DNA of 64,000 nt from the NCBI GenBank assembly GCA_018401055.1, contig JAGYLB010000126.1, positions 124,001 to 188,000 of the forward strand, in the 5' to 3' direction. The notes under the pieces are model-generated. The model saw only the letters and a list, made by a program, of their open reading frames with translations. It was not told the DNA's origin and did no database searches. The stretch is from Roseicyclus sp. (lineage in GTDB: Bacteria; Pseudomonadota; Alphaproteobacteria; Rhodobacterales; Rhodobacteraceae). Positions within the stretch are counted from its first letter, which is position 1. Every line of letters starts with the position of its first letter. Below, piece after piece: positions 43,801 to 53,887 of this stretch. Position numbers and translations under genes: made by a program.

Positions 43801-46100
43801 GCTGTCTCTCCGTTGGGCAATATCGGCAAGGTGATGCGCGCCATCGCGCCGGAATGCGCGCCGTCCTCGAACGGCTCTGCATCCAGCAACTCCAGCGTCC
43901 CGCCGTGTTCCTCGATAATCTTCTTCACGATCGGCAGCCCCAGCCCCGTCCCCTTGTCGCGGGTGGTCACATAGGGCTCAAACAGCTTTTCCCGGTCCGC
44001 GGGCAGGCCGATGCCGTTGTCCGCGATGGTGATGATGGCCGCCGCGGCGGTGGTAACCAAGGCGCCTCGCAACTGTGGCACATGCCCGGCGGGCACTCCT
44101 GTTTCCTGCAGTGTTTCAATGGCTTCTCCACCATTCTTCAACAGGTTCGTGAAGGCCTGACCGATCATCGTCGCATCCAGTTCCGCCATCACCGGGCTGT
44201 CGGGAATGAGAAATCAAAGCGCACGCCGGGCTGGCCCGCGCGCTGCAGCGTGATCGCCCCGCGGAACAGCTTGCCCAGATCCTCCACCCGCGTTTCGGGT
44301 TCAGGCATGCGGGCGAATTTGGAGAACTCGTCGACGATCCGGCGCAGGTCATTGGTCTGACGCACGATGATCTCGGTCAGCTCTTCAAGTTTCGCCTTGT
44401 CTTCGCCCTGCAGATCTTTGGCGTAACGCCGTTTTATGCGCTCTGCCGAGAGCTGGATCGGGGTCAGCGGATTCTTGATCTCATGGGCGATGCGGCGCGC
44501 CACATCGCCCCATGCCGCCATGCGCTGCGCACTGACCAGTTGGGTCACGTCGTCGAAGGCGACGACATACCCCTCAAGCTCGCCCTCGGTGTTGCGGCGC
44601 ACGGCCATGCGCACCAGCAAACTTTCCTGCTTGCCTGCGCGCGTCAGCTTGATCTCTTCCTGCACGGCCTCGGAAGTGGATTTCTGTAGCCTCTCAAAGA
44701 GCGCAGCGAATTCCGGCACAGCCGCCGACAGGCTCAGACCGCTGTCGCGCTGCTCCACCAGTTGTAGCAGGCGCAGCGCAGAGCGGTTCACGAAATCGAC
44801 GCGGCCCGCCTCGTTCAGACCGATCACCCCCGCAGTGACCGAGCCAAGCACGCTGTCGAACAGCCGCCGGCGCGCTTTCGGTCGCGGCAGTTCTGCTCGA
44901 TCAAAGTATCGCGCTGGCCCTTGAGCTGGCGGGTCATCTGATTGAAGAGCCGACCCAGCATGGCGATCTCATCATCGCCGCGTTCCTCGGGCACGCGCAC
45001 CGACAGATCACCCTGCCCGACGCGTTGCGCGGCACCGGCGAGTTGGCCCACGGGGCGCGACAGGCGTTCGGCAAACCACAGGCCCAGCCAGATCGCCGCC
45101 ATCACCATGATCAGCGCAAATCCCAGATACAGAAGGCCGAATTCGAACAGCACGCGTCCCCTATCAGCCTCGAGCTGGCGATAGAGCTGCACTGTCTGCT
45201 GCGTCTCGTCGAGCAGCGCGAGGATTGCGCCATCAACTTCGCGGCTGACGTAAAGGTAGCGGTCGGGAAAGGCGTCGAGCCGCATAAGGGCCCGGAATTC
45301 GTTCTGGGTTCGGTCCTCGATCAGCACAAGATCGCCGTCGGCCGCTTGCGCAAGGCCGGACTCGCTGGGCAGGTCATAGTCGAACAGATAGCTCGATTCG
45401 CCCCGTGCCCTGATCTCGCCCGCGCCGTCGATAACGAAGGCCTCCTCCAGCCCGCGCTGGATACGGCTCTGGCCTTGCGTCAGCAATTGCCGCAGATCGC
45501 CGTCCGACAGCAGAACGGTCGCGCGACGATTGAGGTTCAGGAAGTTCGCCAAGGCCAGCGTATCGGTCGACAGGTCGTCGCGGTGTTCTTGGCTGTAGGC
45601 CACGGCGGCATCCACCGAATTGCCAAGCGCGCGTGACACGCGGTCGGAGAACCAACCCTCGAGGCCCATGTTGACAGTGATCGTGGCAAAGACCGCGACC
45701 AAAATCGTGGGCACCAGCGCCACCACCGTGAACACGCCCGTCAACCGCAGATGCAGCCGCGAGCCCGCCGATTGCGCCCGGCGCGAGGCAACGATGCGCG
45801 CGACCTCGCGCGCGACAAGGCCCGCCACCAGCAACACATAGACGAGATCGGCCAGAAGAATCAGCCTGAGCCCCGGCGCCTCGGCCAGATCCGACAGCGG
45901 CCCGAGCACGAGGAAGGTGAGCACGGCCAGAACCGGCCCCAAAAGCACAAGTCCGAGCGTCGCCACACTGCGCACGCCCGGGTCTTCCTTGAACCGCCAA
46001 AGCGGTCGATCAGGCCACCGACCTGCCTGTCCGCGGGTTGATCCACGGGCTGCTCCCCCAAGGTGACGCGGCCGACTGCGGGCTGTCGCCCATCGGCCAC
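43797..46100 (-). CDS. ntrY: Sensor histidine kinase NtrY (three frameshifts)
   Basis: The membrane sensor kinase is about 767 residues after repair. Membrane helices are at [59 protein letters not shown] and [27 protein letters not shown] ([23 protein letters not shown]), PAS and kinase domains follow, with phospho-His in [32 protein letters not shown] and [12 protein letters not shown]. It senses nitrogen or redox status in related bacteria. Breaks lie near 46003, 44880 and 44212. The start at 46100 gives a short basic leader. Confidence 0.92.
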
Positions 46101-46115
46101 GCGACTGTTGCGGGT

Positions 46116-47503
46116 TTACATCAACTTGCGGCGACGAGTCACGCGGATATCCAGATCGGTGATCTTTTTTCTCAAGGTATTGCGGTTGATGCCCAGCAGG
46201 TCCGCACATTTGGCCTGATTGCCGCCCGTCGCCTCCAGCGCGATTTCGATCAGGGGTGTTTCCACTTCGCGCAAGATGCGGTTGTAAAGCCCCGCAGGCG
46301 GCAGCACCCCCGTGCAGATCGAAGTAGCGTCGCAGATGCTTGGCGACCGACGATGACAGCTTGTCGCCCGGCGCGCCCCCCATCAGCGGCTCGATCGCGG
46401 GCTGGTTGCCCAGCACCATCTCGACCTCGGCCTTGCCGATTTCCTCGGACTGGCCGGTCACGGTCAACCGCTTGATGGTGTTTTCCAACTGGCGCACATT
46501 GCCGGGCCACGAATAGGCGCGGATCAGGTCCATCGCCTCGTTGGAAAAGCGGCGCAGCGGCAGGCCGTCGCGTTCGGCGCGCGACAGGAAATGAGTGACG
46601 AGCAGCGGAATGTCGTCGACGCGTTCGCGCAAGGACGGCACAGTCAGCGTCACGCCCCCCAGACGGTAGAACAGATCTTGGCGGAACTGGCCCGCCTCCA
46701 TCCGTTCCATCAGGTCACGTTGCGAGGTCGCCATGACGCGCGGCGCGCTGTCGCCAAAGGCGTCGAGCATCCGCACGATTCGCGCCTGCGCCTCTTCGCT
46801 CAGATCGCCGACCTCATCGAACAGGGATCGAGCCGCCCCTCGCCCGCGCGGCCAGCGCCGAGGGGCCGTCCATCCCTTCCAGATCGCCCGCCGTGGCGAT
46901 GACAAAGGGCAAGGTGCGGCGGTCGGAAAAATCATGGATGGCGCGCGCGATCAGGGATTTGCCCGTGCCGCTTTCGCCGGTCACAAGGACCGGCAGATCG
47001 GTGTTCATCACGCGCGCCACCAGCCGGTAGAGCGCCTGCATCGCGGGCGTGCGGCCGACCAGCGGCAGATCTTCTTGCTGGGCGGGAATGGCTGTGGCCG
47101 GTGTTCCGGTCGTGGCGCTGCGCGGCGGTTGCACCCGGCGCTTCTGGTCCAGCGCGCGGGCGGCACGCTTCATCAGGTCAGGCAGGTCGAAGGGTTTGGG
47201 CAGGTAGTCGTAGGCGTCCTTTTCGGTCGCCTGAATGGCGGTCATGATCGTGTTTTGCGCCGAGATGATGATGACCGGCAGGCCGGGCCGCTTCTCGGTG
47301 ATCTGCGGCAGGGTCTCCAGCCCGTTCCCGTCGGGCATCATCACGTCCGATATCACGAGATCGCCCTTTCCCTCATCAACCCAGCGCATCAGCGTCATCA
47401 GGCTGGAGGTCGCGTGCACCTTGCAGCCCGCGCGCGTCAGCGCCTGGGTCAGAACGGTGCGGATGGTGCGGTCGTCGTCTGCGACAAGAACGGTGCCGTC
47501 CAT
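46116..47503 (-). CDS. ntrC: Nitrogen regulation response regulator NtrC, GAFTGA-less type (two frameshifts)
   Basis: NtrC activates nitrogen-assimilation genes when phosphorylated by NtrB. The reconstructed protein is about 460 residues: receiver ([32 protein letters not shown]), AAA+ with Walker A GESGTGKS and Walker B-type SLFDEVGDL, and a Fis-type C-terminus ([24 protein letters not shown]). The sigma-54 contact GAFTGA is absent and the segment between Walker A and B is short, as in Rhodobacter capsulatus NtrC, which works with sigma-70. Breaks lie near 46830 and 46310. Confidence 0.92.
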
Positions 47504-47547
47504 GGGTCAGGTATCTCCGGCTGTCTGGGCTTCTTTGGGGAAGGTGG

Positions 47548-48619
47548 TCATTCCTGCGCCTCCTTCGGCGCGACGGGAAGCGACACGCGAAACACTGTGC
47601 GTCCCGGAACGCTGTCGACACCGATCCAGCCGTCGTGGTCGGCGATGATCTTGCTCACGAGCGCAAGGCCAAGGCCCGTGCCGTTCTCGCGGCCCGAGAC
47701 GAAGGGTTCGAACAGGTCTTGCGAAATGTCGGGCGGGATGCCGGGGCCGTCGTCTATGACCTCGATCTGCAAGGGCACGGCGGCCCCCGATCCGTCCTTG
47801 CGGCGGACCTTGAGCGACAGCTCGTAAAAGGTGCGCAGCCGGATCGTGCCACCGCTGCGCCCGGCCTCGGCCGCGTTCTTGAGCAGGTTCAGGAACACCT
47901 GCTGCAACTGGTCCGCATCGGCAAAGGTGGACGGCAACGACGGGTCGTAGTCATCCTCGATCGTCATGTGGGCGGCAAAGCCGATGGCGGCGGATTTGCG
48001 CGCCCGATCGAGGATGTCGTGGATATTGACCGCGCGCCGGTCGGGCGGGCGGACATTGCCGAATTCCTCGACCTGGCTGAGCAGCTTGAGGATGCGACGC
48101 GTCTCTTCGACGATCAGGTCGGTCAGTTCGCGATCTTCGCCGCTCGCGTTCATGGCGATGAGCTGCGCCGCCCCGGTGATCCCCGCAAGCGGGTTCTTGA
48201 TCTCATGAGCCAGCATCTCGGCCATGCCGATGGCCGATTTGGCGGCCGATTTGGACGACATCGCCCGGTCCATGCGGCCGGCCAGTTCGCGGCTTTCGAG
48301 CAGGACCAGCACATGGTCGGGCTTGTCGGCCAAGGGCGCGATCTGCACGTCGCAGCGACACCGGTTTGCGGCTGCCCGTGCCCACGTCCACGGCATTGAC
48401 GAACAAGGGCGCGCTGGCGCTGCGGACGCGGGCAAAGGCCTCTTCCAGCGGCGCGTCGACAAAGATCTTGTCCCAGACCGGGCTGCCATCCAGCGCCTTT
48501 TTCGACGCATTCAGAAACAGTTCCGCGGCGGGGTTCACGTCGCGGATGCGGTCCTCGACGTCGCAGATCACGGCCGGGATCGGGAGGGAGGCCCAAAGGC
48601 TGGTGGTGACCTTGGTCAT
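47548..48619 (-). CDS. ntrB: Nitrogen regulation sensor kinase NtrB (frameshifted)
   Basis: NtrB is the soluble kinase/phosphatase for NtrC, controlled by PII proteins. The reconstructed protein is about 356 residues. It has an N-terminal PAS domain (SLPIPAVICDVEDRIRDVNPAAELFLNAS), phospho-His in [22 protein letters not shown]-box NLLKNAAEAG and G-box ENGTGLGLALVSKI. A break lies near 48360 between PAS and kinase core. Its ATG overlaps the dusB stop (ATGA). Confidence 0.93.
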
Positions 48620-49602
48620 GCTGCATCCCTTCGGGCGGGACGGTCCAGCGCTTGGGCCAGATGCGCCAGAACCCGCGCCGGCACGGTCGCGGTCAGCACA
48701 AGGCGCTTTAGATCGGGGGGCGTTTCGGCCACGTCCATATACCAGCCCAGATGCTTGCGCGCGACGCGCAGCCCAAGGTCGCGGCCGTAAAATCCCAGCA
48801 TCGCCTCGTAGTGACCGGCGACCAGATCGACCAAGGCCGCGCCCTGTGGCACCACAGGCGCGGGCGTGCCATGCAGCGCGGCTGCGATCTCGGCCAAGAC
48901 CCAAGGGCGGCCTTGCGCCCCGCGCCCGACCATGATGCCAGCCGCCCCCGACAGGCGCAGCGCGCGCGCCGCACTCTCGGCGCTGGTGATGTCGCCATTT
49001 GCGATGACCGGGATGGAGACCGCCTGCGTCACCGCCCGGATCGCGGCCCAATCGGCCTGACCCTTGTAGAACTGGCAGCGGGTGCGGCCGTGGATGGTGA
49101 TCATCGCCACCCCCGCCCCCTCGGCGCGTCGTGCAAGGTCTGCGGCGTTCCTTTGCCCGTCATCCCAGCCCAGCCGGGTCTTGAGCGTAACGGGCACCGA
49201 AACCGCTTCCACCACCGCCTCGATCAACGACAGCGCGTGGTCGAGGTCACGCATCAAGGCGGAGCCCGACAGGCCCGTGGTCACCTTCTTGGCGGGGCAG
49301 CCCATGTTGATGTCGATGACCTGCGCGCCCTGCGCCTCTGAAATGCGGGCGGCTTCGGCCATCCAATGCGCCTCGCGGCCCGCGATCTGCACAGCGGTTC
49401 GGGCGGCGTCATACCCAAGCTCCGCCCGGGCGCGCACCGAAGGCTTGGCCTCTACCATCTCCTGACTGGCGACCATTTCCGAGACCACCATCCCCGCCCC
49501 GAACGAGGCGACAAGATCGCGGAAAGGGCGGTCGGTGATACCCGCCATCGGCGCCAGAAGAACCGGCGGTGACGGGGGAAACGCTGCCAATGAAACCGTC
49601 AA
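48616..49602 (-). CDS. dusB: tRNA-dihydrouridine synthase DusB (NifR3)
   Basis: DusB reduces uridine to dihydrouridine in the tRNA D-loop using FMN and NADPH. The 328-residue protein has LLAPMAGITDRPFRDL (FMN site), catalytic Cys in DINMGCPAKKV, ITIHGRTR and IPVIANGDI. The best start is TTG at 49602, with AAGGA 8 bases upstream; no ATG gives the full N-terminus. It heads the dusB-ntrB-ntrC-ntrY-ntrX operon, historically nifR3-ntrBC in Rhodobacter. The frame is intact. Confidence 0.94.
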   Translation of the reverse strand: MTVSLAAFPPSPPVLLAPMAGITDRPFRDLVASFGAGMVVSEMVASQEMVEAKPSVRARAELGYDAARTAVQIAGREAHWMAEAARISEAQGAQVIDINMGCPAKKVTTGLSGSALMRDLDHALSLIEAVVEAVSVPVTLKTRLGWDDGQRNAADLARRAEGAGVAMITIHGRTRCQFYKGQADWAAIRAVTQAVSIPVIANGDITSAESAARALRLSGAAGIMVGRGAQGRPWVLAEIAAALHGTPAPVVPQGAALVDLVAGHYEAMLGFYGRDLGLRVARKHLGWYMDVAETPPDLKRLVLTATVPARVLAHLAQALDRPARRDAA

Positions 49603-49603
49603 G

Positions 49604-49620
49604 TGCCTAATCCTTGTGCG
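49604..49620. repeat. Direct repeat in dusB/ispDF intergenic region, copy 1
   Basis: TGCCTAATCCTTGTGCG touches the dusB start and includes, on the other strand, its Shine-Dalgarno sequence. A copy differing at 2 of 17 bases is at 49717-49733. Confidence 0.45.
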
Positions 49621-49716
49621 CACGCCCTGAGGCCTAGGTCGGCGCGGCGGAGAGTTCAAAAGAAACAATCATGACAGCCTCCGCAGGGAACAGCATCGCA
49701 CAGGAATCGGGCGGCA

Positions 49717-49733
49717 TGCCTAATTATTGTGCG
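49717..49733. repeat. Direct repeat in dusB/ispDF intergenic region, copy 2
   Basis: TGCCTAATTATTGTGCG repeats copy 1 at 15 of 17 bases, 113 bases away and about 50 bases upstream of ispDF. The pair may bind one regulator at this divergent promoter. Confidence 0.45.
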
Positions 49734-49782
49734 TCCAATGTGCCCCGTTGTGCGGCCCGCGTCCAGCGCCTATCACCGCCCC

Positions 49783-50947
49783 ATGACAAGGACCGATGCC
49801 GCCCACCGCCCTCGCATCGCTGCGCTGATCGTCGCGGCGGGGCGCGGCATGCGCGCGGGCGGCGGCCTGCCCAAGCAGTGGCGGCCGCTGGTGGGCAAGT
49901 CGGTCGCGCAATGGACGCTCGAGGCCTTTGACCGCCACCCTGCCATCGACCTGATCGTGTTGGTGGTAGGGGCGGACACGCCCAGTGACCTCTTGCCCGA
50001 AACGACCGCGACCGACCTGCGGATCGTCACAGGCGGCGTCACCCGCGCAGCCTCGGTGATGGCGGGGCTGATTGCGCTGGAGGGTTCGGCCGATCTGGTG
50101 CTGATCCATGACGTCGCCCGCCCCGGTGTGCCCGCCGCCGTCATCGACGCGGTGACCGCGGCGCTGGACACTCACAAGGGCGCGGCGCCGGCGCTTGCCG
50201 TCACCGATGCGCTTTGGCGTGGCGACGGGCTGGTCGAGGGAACCGTGCCGCGCGACGGGCTCTGGCGGGCGCAGACGCCGCAGGGCTTTCACCTGCAAGC
50301 GATATTGGCCGCGCACCGCGCCTTTTGTTGGCGAGCCCGCCGATGACGTCGAGGTTGCGCGCGCGCATGGGGTGAGCGTTGCCATCGTGCCGGGCCACGA
50401 GGACAACCTCAAGATCACCGCACCCGGCGATTTCGCTCGCGCCGCCGCGATATTGGAGAGGACAGACATGGATATCCGCACCGGCAACGGCTTTGACGTG
50501 CACCGCTTCGGCCCCGGCGACCATGTGATGCTGTGTGGCGTCGCGGTCCCCCATGAGCGGGGGTTGCAGGGCCATTCGGATGCCGACGTGGGCCTGCACA
50601 CCCTGACCGACGCGATCTATGGCGCGCTGGCCGAGGGCGATATCGGCACCCATTTCCCGCCCAGCGACCCACAATGGAAAGGGGCCGAAAGCCATATCTT
50701 CCTGAGCCATGCCGTCGATCTGGCAGCCAGCCGCGGCTTTGCCATCACCCATGCCGACCTGACGCTGATCTGCGAGTGGCCCAAGATCGGCCCGCATGCG
50801 GCGGCGATGCGGGCAAAGCTGTCAGAGCTGCTCCGCATCGAGTTGGACCGCATCTCGGTCAAGGCCACCACGACCGAGAAACTGGGCTTCACCGGCCGCG
50901 AGGAAGGCATCGCTGCCATGGCCACCGTCACGCTGGTCAAGCCATGA
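49783..50947 (+). CDS. ispDF: Bifunctional IspD/IspF enzyme (frameshifted)
   Basis: The protein joins MEP cytidylyltransferase (IspD) and MECDP synthase (IspF), two steps of the non-mevalonate isoprenoid pathway. The reconstructed length is about 388 residues. The IspD part has [19 protein letters not shown] and HDVARPGVP. The IspF part, from about base 50470, has [44 protein letters not shown] and [17 protein letters not shown]. An extra T near 50332 breaks the IspD part. It overlaps pgpA by ATGA. The fusion is usual in alphaproteobacteria. Confidence 0.95.
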
Positions 50948-51438
50948 TCCGCGCGCTCTGTACCCTTGGCCCCATCGGCCACCTGCGCCCCGGCCCCGGG
51001 ACTTGGGGCAGTGCTGTGGCTGTGCTCATTGCGTGGGGGCTGCATGTGGTGGGCGGGTTCTGGCTGGTGCTGGCCGCCACGCTGGCGGTCACCGCCTTGG
51101 GCTGGTGGGCGGTTGGGCAGGCCACAAAGGGCAGCGCCGACAAGGACCCGTCGGAAATCATCATCGACGAGGTGGCGGGCCAGTGGATTGCGCTCTGGCC
51201 TGTCTCGCTGGGCGCGCAGATGGCGGGCGCGGGATTCTGGGACCTCTGGCCGGGGGTGGTCACGGCCTTCGTCGCGTTTCGCGTCTTCGATATCCTCAAG
51301 CCCGGCCCGGTGGGCTGGGCCGACCGGCAGGACGGCGCCTTTGGCGTCATGGCCGATGATGTGATCGCGGGCTGGATGGCGGCGTTGGTGGTGGCGATGC
51401 TGGCCTTTCTCGCACATCTGCCGCAGGTGATGGGATGA
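50944..51438 (+). CDS. pgpA: Phosphatidylglycerophosphatase A
   Basis: PgpA removes phosphate from phosphatidylglycerophosphate in phosphatidylglycerol synthesis. The 164-residue membrane protein has [15 protein letters not shown] at the N-terminus, the catalytic [19 protein letters not shown], and [17 protein letters not shown]. Three to four hydrophobic segments are seen. It overlaps both neighbours by 4 bases (ATGA), so ispDF, pgpA and pncC are translationally coupled. Confidence 0.94.
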   Translation: MIRALCTLGPIGHLRPGPGTWGSAVAVLIAWGLHVVGGFWLVLAATLAVTALGWWAVGQATKGSADKDPSEIIIDEVAGQWIALWPVSLGAQMAGAGFWDLWPGVVTAFVAFRVFDILKPGPVGWADRQDGAFGVMADDVIAGWMAALVVAMLAFLAHLPQVMG

Positions 51439-51915
51439 GCGCGGTGGAGGTGCTGGAGGCGCTGCGGCGGCGCGGCTGGAAACTGGCCACCGCCGAAAGC
51501 TGCACAGGCGGCCTGATCGCGGCAGCCCTGACCGATGTGGCGGGGTCTTCGGATGTGTTCGACCGGGGCTTTGTCACCTATTCCAACGCCGCCAAGACCG
51601 AGATGCTGGGCGTGCGGCCCGCAACGCTCAAGGCCCATGGCGCGGTCTCCGAGCCGGTCGCGGCCGAGATGGCCCAAGGCGCGCTGGACCACTCGCAGGC
51701 GCAGATCGCCGTCTCCGTCACCGGCATCGCAGGTCCCGGCGGGTCGGATCACAAGCCGGAAGGCCGCGTCTGTTTCGGTCTGGCCAACGGTCACGACGTG
51801 GTGACCGAAACCCGCGAGTTTGGGCCGTTGGGGCGCGCCGCGGTGCGCGCGCGCCGCCACCCGCCACGCCCTGACCATGATCCTGAGCGCCGCCTTTCAA
51901 CCCCCGGCGCGCTGA
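51435..51915 (+). CDS. pncC: Nicotinamide-nucleotide amidohydrolase PncC / CinA C-terminal type (frameshifted)
   Basis: A stand-alone CinA C-terminal domain of about 160 residues, which deamidates nicotinamide mononucleotide. The signature KLATAESCTGGLIAAALTDVAGSS and the later SVTGIAGPGGSDHKPEGRVCFGLA are clear. A break near 51840 hides the C-terminal helix ATRHALTMILSAAF, ending at 51915. It closes the ispDF-pgpA-pncC operon. Confidence 0.9.
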
Positions 51916-52005
51916 GCCGCGCCCTTTGACACGCCGCGACCCGCGCAATACCATCTGTTCCAATAATCATACCGCCCGCACTCGGGCATCACAGGCAGGG
52001 CGCGG

Positions 52006-52452
52006 ATGACCGAGCTTCCGGAATACTACTTCCGCATCCGAGAGAACGGGGCGGCCGTGTTCCGGGTCTCGACCGAGAACCGGCAGCGCCGGATCGAGAT
52101 GGAAGAGATCGCCGTCGTCAACATCCGCAACGGCAATATCCGCCCGCATGGCGAAACGGCTCTGACCCAAGGCGACCTGTCCGTGATCGAAGCCTGGATG
52201 GAAGATCGCCGCGCCGTGCTGGCCGACCGCGACATCGACGACATCCACCGCGCGATCGACTATCTGAACCTTACGACGCATTGGGCACAGACCCGCGCCT
52301 CGGACGAGGATCTGGAGGATGTGACCGACCGCCTTTTGCTGGCGATGCATGACCTGCGGACGGTCCTCGTGCGCAAAAAGGCCGACCGCATCCTTGCCAC
52401 GCGCCCCGCGCCGGGGAATGGTGCCGACACCACCGAGTCCACAGGGACCTGA
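52006..52452 (+). CDS. Conserved hypothetical protein
   Basis: The 148-residue soluble protein starts MTELPEYYFRIRENGAAVFRVSTENRQRRIEMEEIAVVNIRNG. A mainly helical part follows (DLSVIEAWMEDRRAVLADRDIDDIHRAIDYLN). No membrane segment or catalytic motif is evident. I do not recognise a named family. It precedes a TetR-type gene by 71 bases. Confidence 0.75.
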   Translation: MTELPEYYFRIRENGAAVFRVSTENRQRRIEMEEIAVVNIRNGNIRPHGETALTQGDLSVIEAWMEDRRAVLADRDIDDIHRAIDYLNLTTHWAQTRASDEDLEDVTDRLLLAMHDLRTVLVRKKADRILATRPAPGNGADTTESTGT

Positions 52453-52523
52453 CCCCGACAGGCACCCCTGATCCCACACAGGCCACCCGGCACACCAAGA
52501 ACCAAGGGGGGCAGCGAGCAGAG

Positions 52524-53062
52524 ATGACGAACCTGAACAAATCCGACCTGCTGATCGCGATGGCGGCCCATGTGCGCGGCACCGGGCTGGCGGGGGCCAG
52601 CCTCAGGCCGCTTGCGCGGGCGGCGGGCACCTCGGACCGGATGCTGATCTATCACTTCGGATCGAAAAGCGGGCTGATCGCGGCGCTGCTTGACCATCTG
52701 GCGGGCGAGATGCTGTCGGCGATGGCCGCAGCCCTGCCGCGCCCGCGCGCGAAATCGAAGCCGCGGCGCTGGCCGAGGTCGTTGCCCTGCTTCGCACGCC
52801 GACCTTTCGCCCCTACCTGCGGGTCTGGCTCGATATCGTGTCGGCGGCGGGCTGGGGCGATGCCGATCACATCGCGGCCGCACGGCGCATTCTGGTGGGG
52901 CAGATCGACTGGATCGCCACCCGCCTTCCTGAGGCGGTCGAAGACCCCAAGCCACGCGCCAAGGAAATGCTGGGTCTGGTCCATGGCGCGCTGGTGCTGG
53001 AGGTGGCGGGCATGACAAAGGCGGCCGACCTGATGCTGGCGCGCGCCTATCCCAAGGGCTGA
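52524..53062 (+). CDS. TetR/AcrR-family regulator (frameshifted)
   Basis: A repressor of about 180 residues. The N-terminal helix-turn-helix is LAGASLRPLARAAGTSDRMLIYHFGSKSGLIAALLDHL, matching TetR family spacing. The C-terminal ligand domain reads VVALLRTPTFRPYLRVWLDIVSAAGWGD. A break near 52755 joins them. The target is not evident. Its 3' end overlaps the stop of the convergent DUF6314-type gene. Confidence 0.8.
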
Positions 53063-53457
53063 AACCAGCTGGTGATGACCGCATCCTTGCGTGGGCCGGT
53101 GACATGCCAGACCTGCATCCAGACAGGCCAGCGCGACAGGTCATAGGTCACGTTATAGGTGTCGGGATCGCACCAGTGCCGGTCCGACAGCTGCGCAGGC
53201 GACAGGGTGTGGAACGGTCGCCCATCCTCGAAAAACACGGCCAGCCCATCGCCATCCGCGCGCCACAGGTAGCGCCGCGCTGCCTGCATCGGCGGGGCAC
53301 TGCCGTAGTGCAGCAGGCCCTCCTCCTCCTGCACCAGCCCGGCCTCGTCGGGTCGCCATCGGCTGGTGCCCTGCAGGTGCCCGCTCAGCCCCGCGCGCGC
53401 ATCCGCGATCGTCCGGGTCAGGCGCCACAGACCCTCCAACTCGGCAAGCCCGATCAC
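53047..53457 (-). CDS. DUF6314-like family protein
   Basis: The 136-residue protein has a pattern of short strands with many Trp/Tyr residues (LEGLWRLTRTIADARAGLSGHLQGTSRWRPDEAGLVQEEEG; HWCDPDTYNVTYDLSRWPVWMQVWHVTGPRKD), like DUF6314 lipocalin-type folds. No signal peptide. It starts with GTG and overlaps the stop of the upstream secreted-protein gene by GTGA. Function unknown. Confidence 0.72.
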   Translation of the reverse strand: MIGLAELEGLWRLTRTIADARAGLSGHLQGTSRWRPDEAGLVQEEEGLLHYGSAPPMQAARRYLWRADGDGLAVFFEDGRPFHTLSPAQLSDRHWCDPDTYNVTYDLSRWPVWMQVWHVTGPRKDAVITSWFQPLG

Positions 53458-53822
53458 TCGGCGTCCCGCGGCACCAGCCGCCCGGCGCTGACATTGCCGA
53501 AATCATCGGTGAAGCTGATGCCCCCTGCCCCGTCCAGCACGATGGTGTAGCATTCCCAATCCATCGCGCGGTGCCAGCGCAGGCAGCGGGCATCGCCGCT
53601 CAGCCACCACTCGCCGAAACTCAGGCGCGAGCGCATGTCCTCGTCCAGCTGGACCATCAGGCGGCCGTTGGCGGCGTGGCGTTCCCAACCGATCTCGTCA
53701 TAGATCACGTCATGCGTGGTCAAGATGGCGAAGAGGTCCGGCGCGTCCTCGGCTCGCGCCACGCCGGGCGTCAGCAGCGCGAGAGCCGCCATCGCGCGTA
53801 TCAACTTGCGTGATCCCGTCAC
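53454..53822 (-). CDS. Small secreted hypothetical protein
   Basis: The 122-residue protein has a signal peptide (MTGSRKLIRAMAALALLTPGVARA). The mature part is a compact domain with conserved Trp, His and Cys (GEWWLSGDARCLRWHRAMDWECYTIVLDG), perhaps a beta-sheet fold with one disulfide. It overlaps the DUF6314-like gene by GTGA, suggesting a two-gene operon. Family not recognised. Confidence 0.7.
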   Translation of the reverse strand: MTGSRKLIRAMAALALLTPGVARAEDAPDLFAILTTHDVIYDEIGWERHAANGRLMVQLDEDMRSRLSFGEWWLSGDARCLRWHRAMDWECYTIVLDGAGGISFTDDFGNVSAGRLVPRDAE

Positions 53823-53887
53823 CTTGTTCCTCCACGCCCCTGCGCCTATGAGAGCGCGAACCCTGTCCCGAACGCAAGGCCCTGCCC

